From Bacteroidota bacterium (GTDB lineage Bacteria; Bacteroidota; Bacteroidia; Chitinophagales; Chitinophagaceae): a stretch of DNA of 19,596 bases. The notes below the pieces were generated by a model. It did no database searches, was not told where the DNA came from, and worked only from the letters and a program-made list of their open reading frames with translations. Position numbers and translations under genes: made by a program. The DNA is taken from positions 1-19,596 of the forward strand of contig JAEWAC010000413.1 of NCBI GenBank assembly GCA_023391895.1. Reading direction: 5' to 3'. This document shows, piece after piece, positions 1 to 6,965 of the stretch (positions are counted from its first letter, which is position 1; each line of letters starts with the position of its first letter).

Positions 1-185
1 GAGTTCACATCACCCAGGTATTCCGGCGCCAGAAATAGGGCGTCGGCGCCAAAGCTTTTCATAAAAGTGCCGTTGGCAACACTGAACAGAATGAACCAAA
101 ACACCAGCAATAACTGGTATTTCCGGAAGTGAAGAAACAACAGTTGTACGGGTAGCGAATAAAATATGCCTCTCAGGTATCTCAT
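1..185 (-). CDS. N-terminal fragment of a membrane protein (possibly patatin-like phospholipase)
   Basis: Reading the minus strand from an ATG at 183-185 gives 61 codons, open to the window edge, so the C-terminal part is missing. An in-frame stop pair lies upstream of this ATG and no better start was seen. The peptide begins MRYLRGIFYSLPVQLLFLHF and continues with a hydrophobic stretch (about residues 23-37, LLLVFWFILFSVAN) that looks like a membrane segment, then a region ending APEYLGDVN. From memory, this opening resembles the membrane-anchored N-terminus of a family of Bacteroidota proteins annotated as patatin-like phospholipases. No catalytic GxSxG is in view because only the first sixth or less of such a protein would be present. 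That the ORF is real is fairly secure; the family name is a weak guess. Confidence 0.55.
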   Translation of the reverse strand, partial: MRYLRGIFYSLPVQLLFLHFRKYQLLLVFWFILFSVANGTFMKSFGADALFLAPEYLGDVN

Positions 186-254
186 GTAGTAGGACAGCTT
201 TTCAAAAGATACTGTAAAATACTACTAATTCACTTGTGAGGCAATGCTGCTGGA

Positions 255-1334
255 TTAATATACTTTAGGACGGCTGCGCAGCAGGTACAAGATCAGCACC
301 AGCGACAGCAATAAAAGCAAGGCCACTACCTGGTGCAGCTGGGCATTCCACTCAAACACGCCCCAGCCCTGTGGCACGGCTTTGTAAGAAGTTAGTACGG
401 CCATCACACCCAAAAACACCTGTACCAGCACCAGCAGCAGGGGCCACCACTTGACCGCGTCAAACAGGGCATTCTTTTTTTCGCGCCGGGCAGCCAGTGT
501 CCACACAAGGATCAAAATAGTGATCAGATAAGCCAGGTTACGGTGCACTACGTGTACGGCAATGGGATTGTTGATCAGGGCGGAGGTAAACGACATGCTG
601 CGGCCCTGGTGCGATGTCAGGTTATCGGGTATGAAGGCTCCGTTTACATCGGGCCAGGTAGGCGCATAAGTGCCGGCTTTTAAACCCGCCATAAAGGCGC
701 CGTAGGTTAACTGTAGGGTCAGCAGCACCACAATCCAGAGGGCAAAGTTGTGCAGGCGGGGACTGACTGAAATACTGCTTTGGGGTACCAGCAGCTTTAA
801 GGCAAACCAAAAGGTGTACACCAGCAGTACCACGGCCGCCATAAAATGGATGCCCAGGCGGATGTGGCTTACGTAGATGTCTTCATCATTCAGGCCGCTT
901 TTTACCATGATCCAGCCGATAAGGCCCTGCAGGCCGCCCAGGAGAAACAAAATAATGAGGGGCTGAATCATATCAGATCGGAAGCGGCGCTGCACCAAAA
1001 AGATCACAAAAGGAATGAGGAACACAATGCCGAGGAGCCGGCCCCACAGGCGGTGAAACCACTCCCAGAAGTAAATAAATTTAAAGTCGTCGAGGGTAAA
1101 GTGAAAGTTCAGGTGCTTGAACTGGGCAATTTCCTGGTACTTGCCAAACGCTGCCTGCCACTCCGCCTCATTAACCGGCGGTATGATGCCGAGTATGGGT
1201 TTCCATTCGGTAATAGATAATCCTGAACCTGTAAGTCGGGTAATGCCTCCCAGAATGATCTGAACAATGATCATTGCCACCCCAATCAGCAGCCAGATGG
1301 CTACGGGTCTGGAAGACCGTTGTAATGTTTTCAT
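255..1334 (-). CDS. ctaA: Heme A synthase (CtaA/COX15, type 2)
   Basis: Inner-membrane enzyme that oxidises the C8 methyl of heme O to a formyl group, giving heme A for aa3-type cytochrome c oxidase. I start at the ATG at 1332-1334 (359 residues), not the in-frame GTG eight codons upstream, because the longer version would overlap the -7 promoter element. The signature near residues 29-53 (GGITRLTGSGLSITEWKPIL) is that of the COX15-like class found in alphaproteobacteria and mitochondria. The four histidines expected as heme ligands are visible in family contexts: H94 in EWFHRLWGR, H163 in RLGIHF, H264 in HVVHRNLA and H334 in QLHQVVAL. About eight hydrophobic segments are present, as usual for the family. 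No ctaB or oxidase subunit gene lies next to it here. Family assignment is very secure. Confidence 0.97.
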   Translation of the reverse strand: MKTLQRSSRPVAIWLLIGVAMIIVQIILGGITRLTGSGLSITEWKPILGIIPPVNEAEWQAAFGKYQEIAQFKHLNFHFTLDDFKFIYFWEWFHRLWGRLLGIVFLIPFVIFLVQRRFRSDMIQPLIILFLLGGLQGLIGWIMVKSGLNDEDIYVSHIRLGIHFMAAVVLLVYTFWFALKLLVPQSSISVSPRLHNFALWIVVLLTLQLTYGAFMAGLKAGTYAPTWPDVNGAFIPDNLTSHQGRSMSFTSALINNPIAVHVVHRNLAYLITILILVWTLAARREKKNALFDAVKWWPLLLVLVQVFLGVMAVLTSYKAVPQGWGVFEWNAQLHQVVALLLLLSLVLILYLLRSRPKVY

Positions 1335-1340
1335 GCCCCG

Positions 1341-1348
1341 CAAAGGTA
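1341..1348 (-). promoter_or_regulatory. Bacteroidota -7 element upstream of ctaA
   Basis: On the minus strand this reads TACCTTTG, a match to the Bacteroidota sigma-factor -7 consensus TAnnTTTG. Only six bases separate it from the ctaA ATG, which implies a leaderless or nearly leaderless transcript. I could not find a clear -33 TTTG at the right distance, so this is a motif match rather than a proven promoter. Confidence 0.5.
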
Positions 1349-1480
1349 AGCCCTTCACCGTTCAGAACCGGGTCTAAAAACCTGATTTCGCGCAGCTTTT
1401 AAGGTGTAAATCAAATTGGAGCGTTAGAAAGGTGAGCCATAATGACGGCAGCCCACTCTTTCAAAAGTCCATATGAGGGT

Positions 1481-1499
1481 CCCTCTCCGGTGGAGAGGG
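1481..1499. repeat. Perfect palindrome CCCTCTCC/GGAGAGGG
   Basis: The 8-base arms at 1481-1488 and 1492-1499 are exact reverse complements around a 3-base loop. It directly follows a copy of the dispersed CATATG motif (1460-1479). Similar palindromes occur at 7082-7099 and 7168-7186, both near further copies of that motif, so this is probably part of a dispersed intergenic repeat rather than a dedicated terminator. No T-run follows on either strand. Confidence 0.6.
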
Positions 1500-1630
1500 G
1501 ACCAACCTGCAGGTGCCTGTTAAACCTGGAATTGACATATAGGCTTTTGAACAATGCTGAGCTAAACAGTACAAATTATCAACTCTTTCAAATACCCATA
1601 CCGGAAAGTTGATCGTTGAAAGAAAAGAAT

Positions 1631-1700
1631 CTTTCAAAACCTCATATGCTTTTACGAATCTGCGAAATCCTTCCTCAAATCCGCGAAATCTGTGATTCGG
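1631..1700 (+). repeat. Dispersed intergenic repeat, copy A (about 65-70 bp)
   Basis: Begins CTTTCAAAACCTCATATG, followed by a TTTTACGAATCTG segment and two GCGAAATC words. A diverged copy lies in the opposite orientation at 6820-6883, sharing the same order of blocks: TTTAAAACCCCATATG, TTTTTACGAATCTG, GAAATCCTT, AATCCG. I estimate roughly 80 percent identity by eye with a few indels. It has no coding potential that I can support. Confidence 0.6.
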
Positions 1701-1714
1701 CAGCTGCCTTCAGA

Positions 1715-1742
1715 ACTTAAAACTTAAGACTTAAAACTTTTT
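1715..1742. repeat. 7-bp tandem repeat, four units
   Basis: Four consecutive heptamers read ACTTAAA, ACTTAAG, ACTTAAA and ACTTTTT. The array lies 4 bases beyond the stop codon of the minus-strand DsrE-like gene, so it would form the start of that transcript's 3' untranslated region. It belongs with the other short-period arrays noted at 10539-10572, 11004-11045 and 13337-13436. Confidence 0.7.
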
Positions 1743-1746
1743 CCCC

Positions 1747-2160
1747 TTACTGCGTGGCCTTAATATACCCCCAGCCTTCTTTTTGCTTGGCCACGAGTTC
1801 GTAAATGCCATCCGGCACGGTGCCTACGCCGGGCAGCAGCTGGCTTTTGTCCAGGTTGTGGCGCTTCATGGCCGCCTCACACACTTTAAAGGCCACGTTT
1901 TTATTGTTGACCACCTGCTGCAGCGCATCGGCTACGGACGACTTGCCCTGGGTAACCATGTCCAGCGACTGGCCGTACAGCACCACTTCCAGCTGGGAGT
2001 TGGGATGGGTGCTGGCAATGCTATTGACCCACCGGATAACGGATTTATGCATGTTGGTGTCTTTGCTGGTAAGGTCGATCACTACATTGTAAGGGGTGGT
2101 TTGGGCATGTAAAAAGGAGGTGCAAACCAATACGCCGGCTAATAATACAAGACGTTTCAT
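1747..2160 (-). CDS. Secreted DsrE-like protein
   Basis: The 137-residue product starts with a signal peptide (residues 1 to about 19, MKRLVLLAGVLVCTSFLHAQ), so it is predicted to be periplasmic. The mature part has the alpha/beta DsrE/DsrF-like pattern: strand NVVIDL, helix, strand LEVVLYG, then a single conserved-looking cysteine C94 in VAFKVCEAAM, and the closing block LLPGVGTVPDGIYELVAKQK. In the Dsr/Tus family the equivalent cysteine carries sulfane sulfur; a related role here is an inference. The same C-terminal block recurs in the divergently transcribed neighbour at 2356-3057, so the two are paralogues. A TsdA-like cytochrome lies just beyond that gene. Alternatively it is one of the many uncharacterised DsrE-fold proteins with no sulfur-transfer role. 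Confidence 0.85.
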   Translation of the reverse strand: MKRLVLLAGVLVCTSFLHAQTTPYNVVIDLTSKDTNMHKSVIRWVNSIASTHPNSQLEVVLYGQSLDMVTQGKSSVADALQQVVNNKNVAFKVCEAAMKRHNLDKSQLLPGVGTVPDGIYELVAKQKEGWGYIKATQ

Positions 2161-2355
2161 AATTGGTTTATTTAGATGTAAAGTTTACAAAATTTTTAGC
2201 CCGCTGCTTTAATTTTTATCACCGGGACGCTCCTTTAGCCGGGTGTATGGGTATGGTGAGAAGGCTGCTTTTTTAGGCCGAAACATGCCGTGCAACGGTT
2301 CTTTTTCGTACCTTACTATACCAGTTCTTTTATTTGCTCACCAAAACGTTTTACC

Positions 2356-3057
2356 ATGCAAGACAATGAACGTCGCCCCACCTCCCGGCGCAATTTTTTA
2401 GGTACGCTTGCAACTGGTACTACTGCATTGGGTATGGCCACCTTTGCAGCACCCCTTTCTGCAGGAGCTAAAGTCGTCTCCGATCACCTCTCCGCCAATG
2501 ACGATCCCGAAGAAATCTTTAAAAAGCTGAAAGGCAAACAAAGAATGGTGTTTGACGTTACCCAGCCGCACGACATCCTGCCGTTTGCCTGGCCCCGCGT
2601 GTTTTTAATCACCAATGCCGCTACCGGCGTTCCGGAAAAAGAATCCAGCGTCATGGTGATTTTACGCCACGATGGCATTCCCTATGCCATGGAAGACCGG
2701 CTGTGGGAAAAATACAAGTTTGGCGAAATCTTTAAGATCAACGACCCGGCCACCAAGGCGGCTGCGGTACGCAACCCCTTCTGGAAGCCCAAGCCAGGCG
2801 ATTTTCAGGTACCGGGTATAGGCAATGTAGCCATTGGCATCAACGAGCTGCAGGAAAGCGGTGTGATCTTTTGCGTGTGCAATATGGCCTTAACTGTGTT
2901 CAGTGCGGCTACGGCACAGCAAATGAACAAGGATGCAGCCGAAGTAAAAAAAGAGTGGGTATCCGGCCTGCTGCCCGGCATCAACATCGTGCCCTCTGGT
3001 GTATGGGCCCTGGCCCGTGCCCAAAAACAAGGCTGCGCTTATTGCTTTGCCGGCTGA
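2356..3057 (+). CDS. Tat-exported DsrE-like protein, longer paralogue
   Basis: The start is the ATG at 2356 (233 residues); an in-frame GTG at 2290 would put 22 unrelated residues ahead of the signal. Residues 10-16 are SRRNFLG, a clear twin-arginine motif, followed by a hydrophobic segment to about residue 37, so the protein should be folded in the cytoplasm and exported. The core matches the DsrE-like neighbour: a cysteine pair C173/C175 (IFCVCNMAL) aligned with that protein's C94, and a closing block LLPGINIVPSGVWALARAQK at 206-224. Compared with its neighbour it has about 17 extra residues between the cysteine and this block, and it ends in CAYCFAG (C227 and C230, a CxxC). Tat export plus extra cysteines suggests a cofactor or metal, but none can be named from sequence. 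It is divergent from the first DsrE-like gene and convergent with the diheme cytochrome. Confidence 0.85.
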   Translation: MQDNERRPTSRRNFLGTLATGTTALGMATFAAPLSAGAKVVSDHLSANDDPEEIFKKLKGKQRMVFDVTQPHDILPFAWPRVFLITNAATGVPEKESSVMVILRHDGIPYAMEDRLWEKYKFGEIFKINDPATKAAAVRNPFWKPKPGDFQVPGIGNVAIGINELQESGVIFCVCNMALTVFSAATAQQMNKDAAEVKKEWVSGLLPGINIVPSGVWALARAQKQGCAYCFAG

Positions 3058-3086
3058 AAGGTAGGTAGTGAATAGTTGGTAGAGTT

Positions 3087-3116
3087 GCCTGGCTTTTTAG
3101 AAATAAAAAGCTAGGC
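3087..3116. terminator. Hairpin between convergent genes
   Basis: Arms at 3087-3098 (GCCTGGCTTTTT) and 3105-3116 (AAAAAGCTAGGC) pair over 12 positions with a single G-T pair around a 6-base loop. It lies in the 71-bp gap where the DsrE-like gene and the cytochrome gene converge, so it may end transcription from both sides. The T and A runs are inside the stem rather than after it, which is not the textbook layout. Confidence 0.5.
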
Positions 3117-3128
3117 GTCCTGCGCACC

Positions 3129-4124
3129 CTATTGACGGTTTCCAGCTTTCATTTTTTCGATAGGACCAAAAGGACCGTACTTGTGCTGGTAGTCCGAAAA
3201 GCTGTCGGCATAAGGCCCAAAAGGCTGGTCCACCGGCTTTTGGCTGATATCCGGCCAGTCGTTTTTAAAGGCCTTGTACGGTCTTGGCTGAGAGTTCACA
3301 AAGGCCGCCACGTCCCAGGCTTGTGCATTGGTAAGCTGGGGATTGGCGTGTGTGGTGCCAAACGGCATGTTGTCTTTTACGTAAGCGGCAAAGTCGGACA
3401 GGCGGTAAAGCCCCGCCCCGGTATTGTAGCTGTTGCGGCCCCAGAGCGGCGGGTATACATAGGCCGTTGCCTCCGGGTTCAGGAGGCCCTGCCCTTTAGC
3501 ACCATGACATAACTGGCATTTCTGCACATATACTGTTCTGCCCTGAACAGTGTCGGCAGCCCGGTCCATAAAAGGCAGCTTTTGCACCCCCGCCTCCTTA
3601 GGCCTAATACCTTTGGGCACGTCTTTACCCAGCCATTCCAGGTAGTGCACCATGGCCCGCATCTCCCGGCTGGTACTGTCTATTCTCTGGCCGTTCAGGC
3701 TGCGCATCAGGCAGTCGTTGATGCGGAATTCAATGCTTTCAACCATGCCGCTGCGGTGCCGGTAGCGGGGGTAGGTTGCGGCCACCGCGGCAAAGGCATT
3801 GCCGTACGGCTGGGTGCCGGCCTTTATGTGGCAGTTCTGGCAGTTGAGGCCATTGGTAATGGGGGCTACCTTGCCTTTGGGCCCCAGGTACAAGGCGGTA
3901 TTGGCAATCAGCTCCCTGCCGTAGCGTATCAGGGCGCCTTCGGCGGTAGCCGGTATGGTGCTTTCGTTAGGAGGCTGCCACCGGTAAGCCACGGCGTTGC
4001 CAGTTGCAGCCATTTTGAGCGTTGGCTCAGTTTGCCGGTGGGGTGTAAAAAGCCTGGTTAGTACTACGATGAAGATCAGAAGTGCTAATGCAAGAAGAAA
4101 CCCGGATAATCGTATCGATTTCAC
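3129..4124 (-). CDS. Membrane-anchored diheme cytochrome c, TsdA-like (thiosulfate dehydrogenase family)
   Basis: I start at GTG 4122-4124 (331 residues, MKSIRLSGFLLALALLIFIV). The reading frame has no ATG near the N-terminus and is open back to a TTG at 4190. Residues 7-26 form a signal or anchor segment. Two heme c motifs are present: C95-C98-H99 (GLNCQNCH) and C203-C206-H207 (KCQLCHG). Between them lies FRINDCLMRSLNGQ with C138. In characterised TsdA proteins a cysteine in this setting is the unusual axial ligand of heme 1, which is the best evidence for the family. M253 in DNMPFG is a likely ligand of heme 2. TsdA interconverts thiosulfate and tetrathionate; the direction and real substrate here are unknown. 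Two DsrE-like genes lie beside it. Alternative: a general diheme electron carrier. Confidence 0.85.
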   Translation of the reverse strand: MKSIRLSGFLLALALLIFIVVLTRLFTPHRQTEPTLKMAATGNAVAYRWQPPNESTIPATAEGALIRYGRELIANTALYLGPKGKVAPITNGLNCQNCHIKAGTQPYGNAFAAVAATYPRYRHRSGMVESIEFRINDCLMRSLNGQRIDSTSREMRAMVHYLEWLGKDVPKGIRPKEAGVQKLPFMDRAADTVQGRTVYVQKCQLCHGAKGQGLLNPEATAYVYPPLWGRNSYNTGAGLYRLSDFAAYVKDNMPFGTTHANPQLTNAQAWDVAAFVNSQPRPYKAFKNDWPDISQKPVDQPFGPYADSFSDYQHKYGPFGPIEKMKAGNRQ

Positions 4125-4266
4125 CTTAAGGCAGCATTGCTTTATTAAGTTACGATAATTCCCCGGCAAAACGGTCAGCCTTGGCTGCAAGCATTGAGCC
4201 CTTATTAAAGCTGCCGGAACGAAAAATTTTAAAAAAAAAGAAAATCAACCCAAATTGCAGTCCTCT

Positions 4267-4863
4267 ATGCTGCAAACCTACCTGCATCCCGACCTGATTG
4301 AAGCCGGCTGTGACGAAGCCGGCCGGGGCTGCCTGGCCGGGCCCGTATTTGCGGCGGCCGTGATCCTGCCCAAAGATTTTTACCACCCGCTGCTGAACGA
4401 CTCCAAATTACTGAACGAAAAAGAGCGGCTGGAGCTGAGACCTTATATTGAGCAGCGTGCCCTGGCCTTTGGGGTAGCCAGCCTGTGCAATAAGCAGATC
4501 GATAAACTCAACATTTTGCAGGCTTCGCTCAAAAGCATGCACCTGGCCATTAAACAACTTTCCATTAAGCCGCAGTATTTGCTTATTGACGGCAACCGCT
4601 TTGTAGCCTACAAAAAAATTCCGCACCGGTGTGTGGTGCAGGGCGACAGCCTGTATGCTTCGATTGCCGCCGCCAGTGTGCTGGCCAAAACCTACCGCGA
4701 CGATTATATGGTGGCGCTGCACCAAAAACACCCGCACTATAACTGGGCCCAAAACAAAGGCTACGGCACCAAAGAGCACCAGCAGGCTTTAAACCGGTTT
4801 GGCCCCTGCCGGTATCACCGTACCTCGTTCCGGCTGAACTATAACGATATGTTAAATACGTAA
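4267..4863 (+). CDS. rnhB: Ribonuclease HII
   Basis: Cytoplasmic endonuclease that nicks RNA-DNA hybrids and single ribonucleotides in DNA. The ATG at 4267 gives 198 residues, a normal length; an in-frame TTG four codons upstream is less likely. The four acidic catalytic residues are at the family's usual positions: D16 and E17 in GCDEAGRG, D108 in LLIDGN and D127 in QGDSLYASIAAASVLAK. The C-terminal GYGTKEHQQAL and HRTSF segments are also typical. It is divergent from the diheme cytochrome across 142 bp and stands alone on its strand, with a candidate terminator about 110 bp downstream. Assignment is secure. Confidence 0.97.
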   Translation: MLQTYLHPDLIEAGCDEAGRGCLAGPVFAAAVILPKDFYHPLLNDSKLLNEKERLELRPYIEQRALAFGVASLCNKQIDKLNILQASLKSMHLAIKQLSIKPQYLLIDGNRFVAYKKIPHRCVVQGDSLYASIAAASVLAKTYRDDYMVALHQKHPHYNWAQNKGYGTKEHQQALNRFGPCRYHRTSFRLNYNDMLNT

Positions 4864-5204
4864 AGAGGCAAAGTTTTATTAAACCCATGCAGCGTTTGGG
4901 TGTCTTATAGTTGTCTTTTTCATGTACTGCAATTTTAATGATCTGCCGTAAAAGAATGGTTGAAGGTTAACAGAGCACCGCTACTGCAAGCGGTGCTTCC
5001 TGTTTTATATGGGTTTTTAAAAGGCTTGTCGTGGATGCGCTGCTGCCCCTGATTGCAGCAGTCGTTTCATAACACTTTCGGTCATTTCTGCCTAAAAAAA
5101 TAAGCTTAAAAAGCGCATATCAGTTTCTCGCTTTTGCACTACCATTTCAAATAGCCATCCCTTTCCCGGTCATAGCAGCAAAGCCTTCCTGTTCGTTTAG
5201 GTCT
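4864..5204. other. Intergenic region between convergent rnhB and the Sua5/YciO gene
   Basis: No coding sequence is supported. It contains a terminator-like hairpin (4974-4997) and a weak reversed copy of the dispersed CCCATATA motif at 5006-5021 (TATATGGGTTTTTAAA). A short CTGCTG/CAGCAG inverted repeat around 5038-5060 is too small to interpret. Confidence 0.6.
4974..5006 (+). terminator. Rho-independent-type terminator downstream of rnhB
   Basis: AGCACCGC at 4974-4981 pairs perfectly with GCGGTGCT at 4990-4997 around an 8-base loop, followed by TCCTGTTTT, a weak T-tract. It lies downstream of rnhB on the same strand and before the convergent Sua5/YciO gene. Confidence 0.5.
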
Positions 5205-5822
5205 TTAGCCGGCGGCCAGGTGCCATTCGCCGGCACCCTGCCGTAAAACCTGGGGCTCCGGCTGGGTAAAATCAATAATAGTAGACGGTACGGTACCGCC
5301 AATACCGCCACTGATCACCATGTCCACCTGTTTGCCAAACACATCCTGTATAATTTCCGGGTCGGTATAATCTTCAACGTTTTCGCCCGGCAAACTGGCG
5401 CTGAGTATAGGGTTGCCCAGTTCTTTTACAATGCAGCGGGCAATGGTATTGTCCGGCACCCGTATGCCCACGGTATCCCGCTTGCTTTTTAAGATCTTGG
5501 GTACCTGCCTGCTGGCTTCCAGGATAAAAGTGTAGGGGCCGGGCAGGTACTGCTTTAAAACACGGTAAGCCGGTGTGCCCAGTTGTTTGGCATATTCGCT
5601 CAGGTGGCTGAGGTCGTAACACACAAAGGAAAGCTGCGCTTTTTGCGGATCAATTTTTTTAATGCGGCAAATGCGTTCCACTGCTTTGTGCTGCGAAATA
5701 TCGCACCCCAGACCATAAATGGTATCGGTAGGATAAATAATAACCCCGCCGCCCCGTAAACAATCTACTACCTGGCGAATAATCCGCATTTGTGGATTTT
5801 GCGGATGCACATGAATCAGCAT
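5205..5822 (-). CDS. Sua5/YciO/YrdC-domain protein (threonylcarbamoyl-AMP synthase family)
   Basis: A 205-residue single YrdC-fold protein. Family landmarks are YPTDTIYGLGC at 30-40, LPGPYT at 93-98, VGIRVPD at 118-124 and VPSTIIDF at 178-185. Members of the TsaC/Sua5 branch make threonylcarbamoyl-AMP from threonine, bicarbonate and ATP for the t6A37 modification of tRNAs that read ANN codons. The region after ICRIKKIDPQKAQLSFV looks closer to the YciO branch, whose cellular role is less clear, and the C-terminal Sua5 domain is absent. I therefore do not assign tsaC. It is divergent from the JmjC/cupin_8 gene across about 100 bp. Confidence 0.88.
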   Translation of the reverse strand: MLIHVHPQNPQMRIIRQVVDCLRGGGVIIYPTDTIYGLGCDISQHKAVERICRIKKIDPQKAQLSFVCYDLSHLSEYAKQLGTPAYRVLKQYLPGPYTFILEASRQVPKILKSKRDTVGIRVPDNTIARCIVKELGNPILSASLPGENVEDYTDPEIIQDVFGKQVDMVISGGIGGTVPSTIIDFTQPEPQVLRQGAGEWHLAAG

Positions 5823-5899
5823 AGGCTTTAGTTTATTGTGAATAAATAGTAACTTTTAATATCCTTACGGGTTCCTTACTCAACCGTTTCCGGCCGTTT

Positions 5900-5907
5900 T
5901 AACTTTG
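5900..5907 (+). promoter_or_regulatory. Bacteroidota -7 element upstream of the cupin_8 gene
   Basis: TAACTTTG matches the TAnnTTTG consensus exactly and ends 15 bases before the ATG at 5923. It also argues against using the TTG at 5905, which lies inside it. No clear -33 element was identified. Confidence 0.5.
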
Positions 5908-5922
5908 CAAAAATTGTACACC

Positions 5923-6819
5923 ATGCAACTGCAAGCTGTGCCTGTGTTTGATCAGCTGGATCCGCAGGTGTTTCAAAAGGCGTATTACGAACCACAAAAG
6001 CCGGTGGTGTTAAAAAACCTGGCAAAAAGCTGGCCCGCCTATACCCGGTGGAACTGGGCTTACTTTAAGCAGTTAGTGGGTCCTACCAAGGTAGGCATTT
6101 ATAACAACCTGAAAAGCGATGCATTTACCCCCATCAACCAGGCCGACGATTATACCACTTTTGGTGCCTATATTGACATGATCAGCCAGGGACCAGCCGG
6201 CTGGCGGATTTTCCTGTTCAACATTTTTGACCATGCACCCCAACTGGTACAGGATTTTACCTGGCCGGAGCACCTGCTGAAAGGCTTTGCCAAGAAATAT
6301 CCCATGCTGTTTGTGGGCGGCGCCTCTTCAATTACCCATATGCACTTCGATATTGATCTGTCGCATATTCTGCATACCCAGTTTGCCGGCCGCAAACGGG
6401 TGTTGCTGTTTCCGTTTTCGGAGCAGTACAAACTGTATCGCAAGCCTTTTGAGGTGCTGAGCATGGCTGATTTCTCCAACTATTACCAAAGTAATGGGAA
6501 GCTGGATTACAGCCGGTTTCCGGCCATTAAGCTGGCCCAGGGGTACGAGGTGATTTTAGAGCATGGCGATACCTTGTTTATGCCGGGCGGCTACTGGCAC
6601 CATATGGAGTATTTAAACAGTGGCTTTGCGCTGAGCCTGCGGGCCCTGCAGCCCTCCCTGGCCGGCAAGCTGAAGGGGGCCTGGAACCTGCTGGGCATGC
6701 GCAACATTGATACACTGATGAAAAAAACGGCGCCTCGCTGGTGGTACGACAATAAAAAGAAAAAAGTATTTCAAAACGCCCATAAGGAATTACTGGCGGC
6801 AGGAAGGAGCAGAAGTTGA
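5923..6819 (+). CDS. Cupin_8/JmjC-type Fe(II)/2-oxoglutarate oxygenase-like protein
   Basis: The ATG at 5923 gives 298 residues. The N-terminal part (AVPVFDQLDPQVFQKAYYEPQKPVVLKNLA) is the typical opening of cupin_8/FIH-like proteins, with the substrate-cleft PVVLKN block at 27-32. The iron-binding facial triad is visible as H141 and D143 in THMHFDID, with H226 (or H227) in GDTLFMPGGYWHHMEY. K158 in AGRKRVLLFP is placed as the 2-oxoglutarate-contacting lysine in this family. Such enzymes hydroxylate protein side chains or small molecules; the target cannot be predicted. The final 60 residues are basic (TAPRWWYDNKKKKVF). The stop codon abuts an intergenic repeat copy (6820-6883). Confidence 0.9.
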   Translation: MQLQAVPVFDQLDPQVFQKAYYEPQKPVVLKNLAKSWPAYTRWNWAYFKQLVGPTKVGIYNNLKSDAFTPINQADDYTTFGAYIDMISQGPAGWRIFLFNIFDHAPQLVQDFTWPEHLLKGFAKKYPMLFVGGASSITHMHFDIDLSHILHTQFAGRKRVLLFPFSEQYKLYRKPFEVLSMADFSNYYQSNGKLDYSRFPAIKLAQGYEVILEHGDTLFMPGGYWHHMEYLNSGFALSLRALQPSLAGKLKGAWNLLGMRNIDTLMKKTAPRWWYDNKKKKVFQNAHKELLAAGRSRS

Positions 6820-6883
6820 TCGCTGATTGCACGGATTGGAGAAAGGATTTCACAGATTCGTAAAAACATATGGGGTTTTAAAG
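6820..6883 (-). repeat. Dispersed intergenic repeat, copy B
   Basis: Read on the minus strand this is a diverged copy of the repeat at 1631-1700: it starts CTTTAAAACCCCATATG, continues with TTTTTACGAATCTGTG and AAATCCTT, and ends near ATCCGTGCAATC. It begins at the base after the stop codon of the cupin_8 gene, so that gene's transcript would carry it as its 3' end. Confidence 0.6.
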
Positions 6884-6944
6884 AACTTGACCGGGCTCTT
6901 ACTTTATCATTCTGTTTGCTACGCCATAATACCTTCCACCTGTC

Positions 6945-6965
6945 ATGCCGAACTTGTTTCGGCAT
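6945..6965. repeat. Inverted repeat ATGCCGAA-TTCGGCAT
   Basis: Perfect 8-base arms (6945-6952 and 6958-6965) around CTTGT. Its setting, TGTC before and CTCC after, matches a short sequence (TGTCATGCNGAACTTGTTTC) that I recall as widely dispersed between genes in Bacteroidota genomes. That recollection is not checked here. A possibly related piece, GTCGGGATGACAG, is at 9332-9344. Confidence 0.6.

Larger units (their letters stand above)
1359..1746. other. Repeat-rich intergenic region without a gene
   Basis: No plausible coding sequence lies between ctaA and the DsrE-like gene. The stretch holds four copies of the dispersed TTTCAAAAnCCCATATG-type motif (1460-1479, 1536-1551 reversed, 1586-1600, 1631-1648), one perfect GGAGAGGG palindrome, a longer repeat copy at 1631-1700 and a 7-bp tandem array at 1715-1742. 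Some of these are listed separately. Confidence 0.7.
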
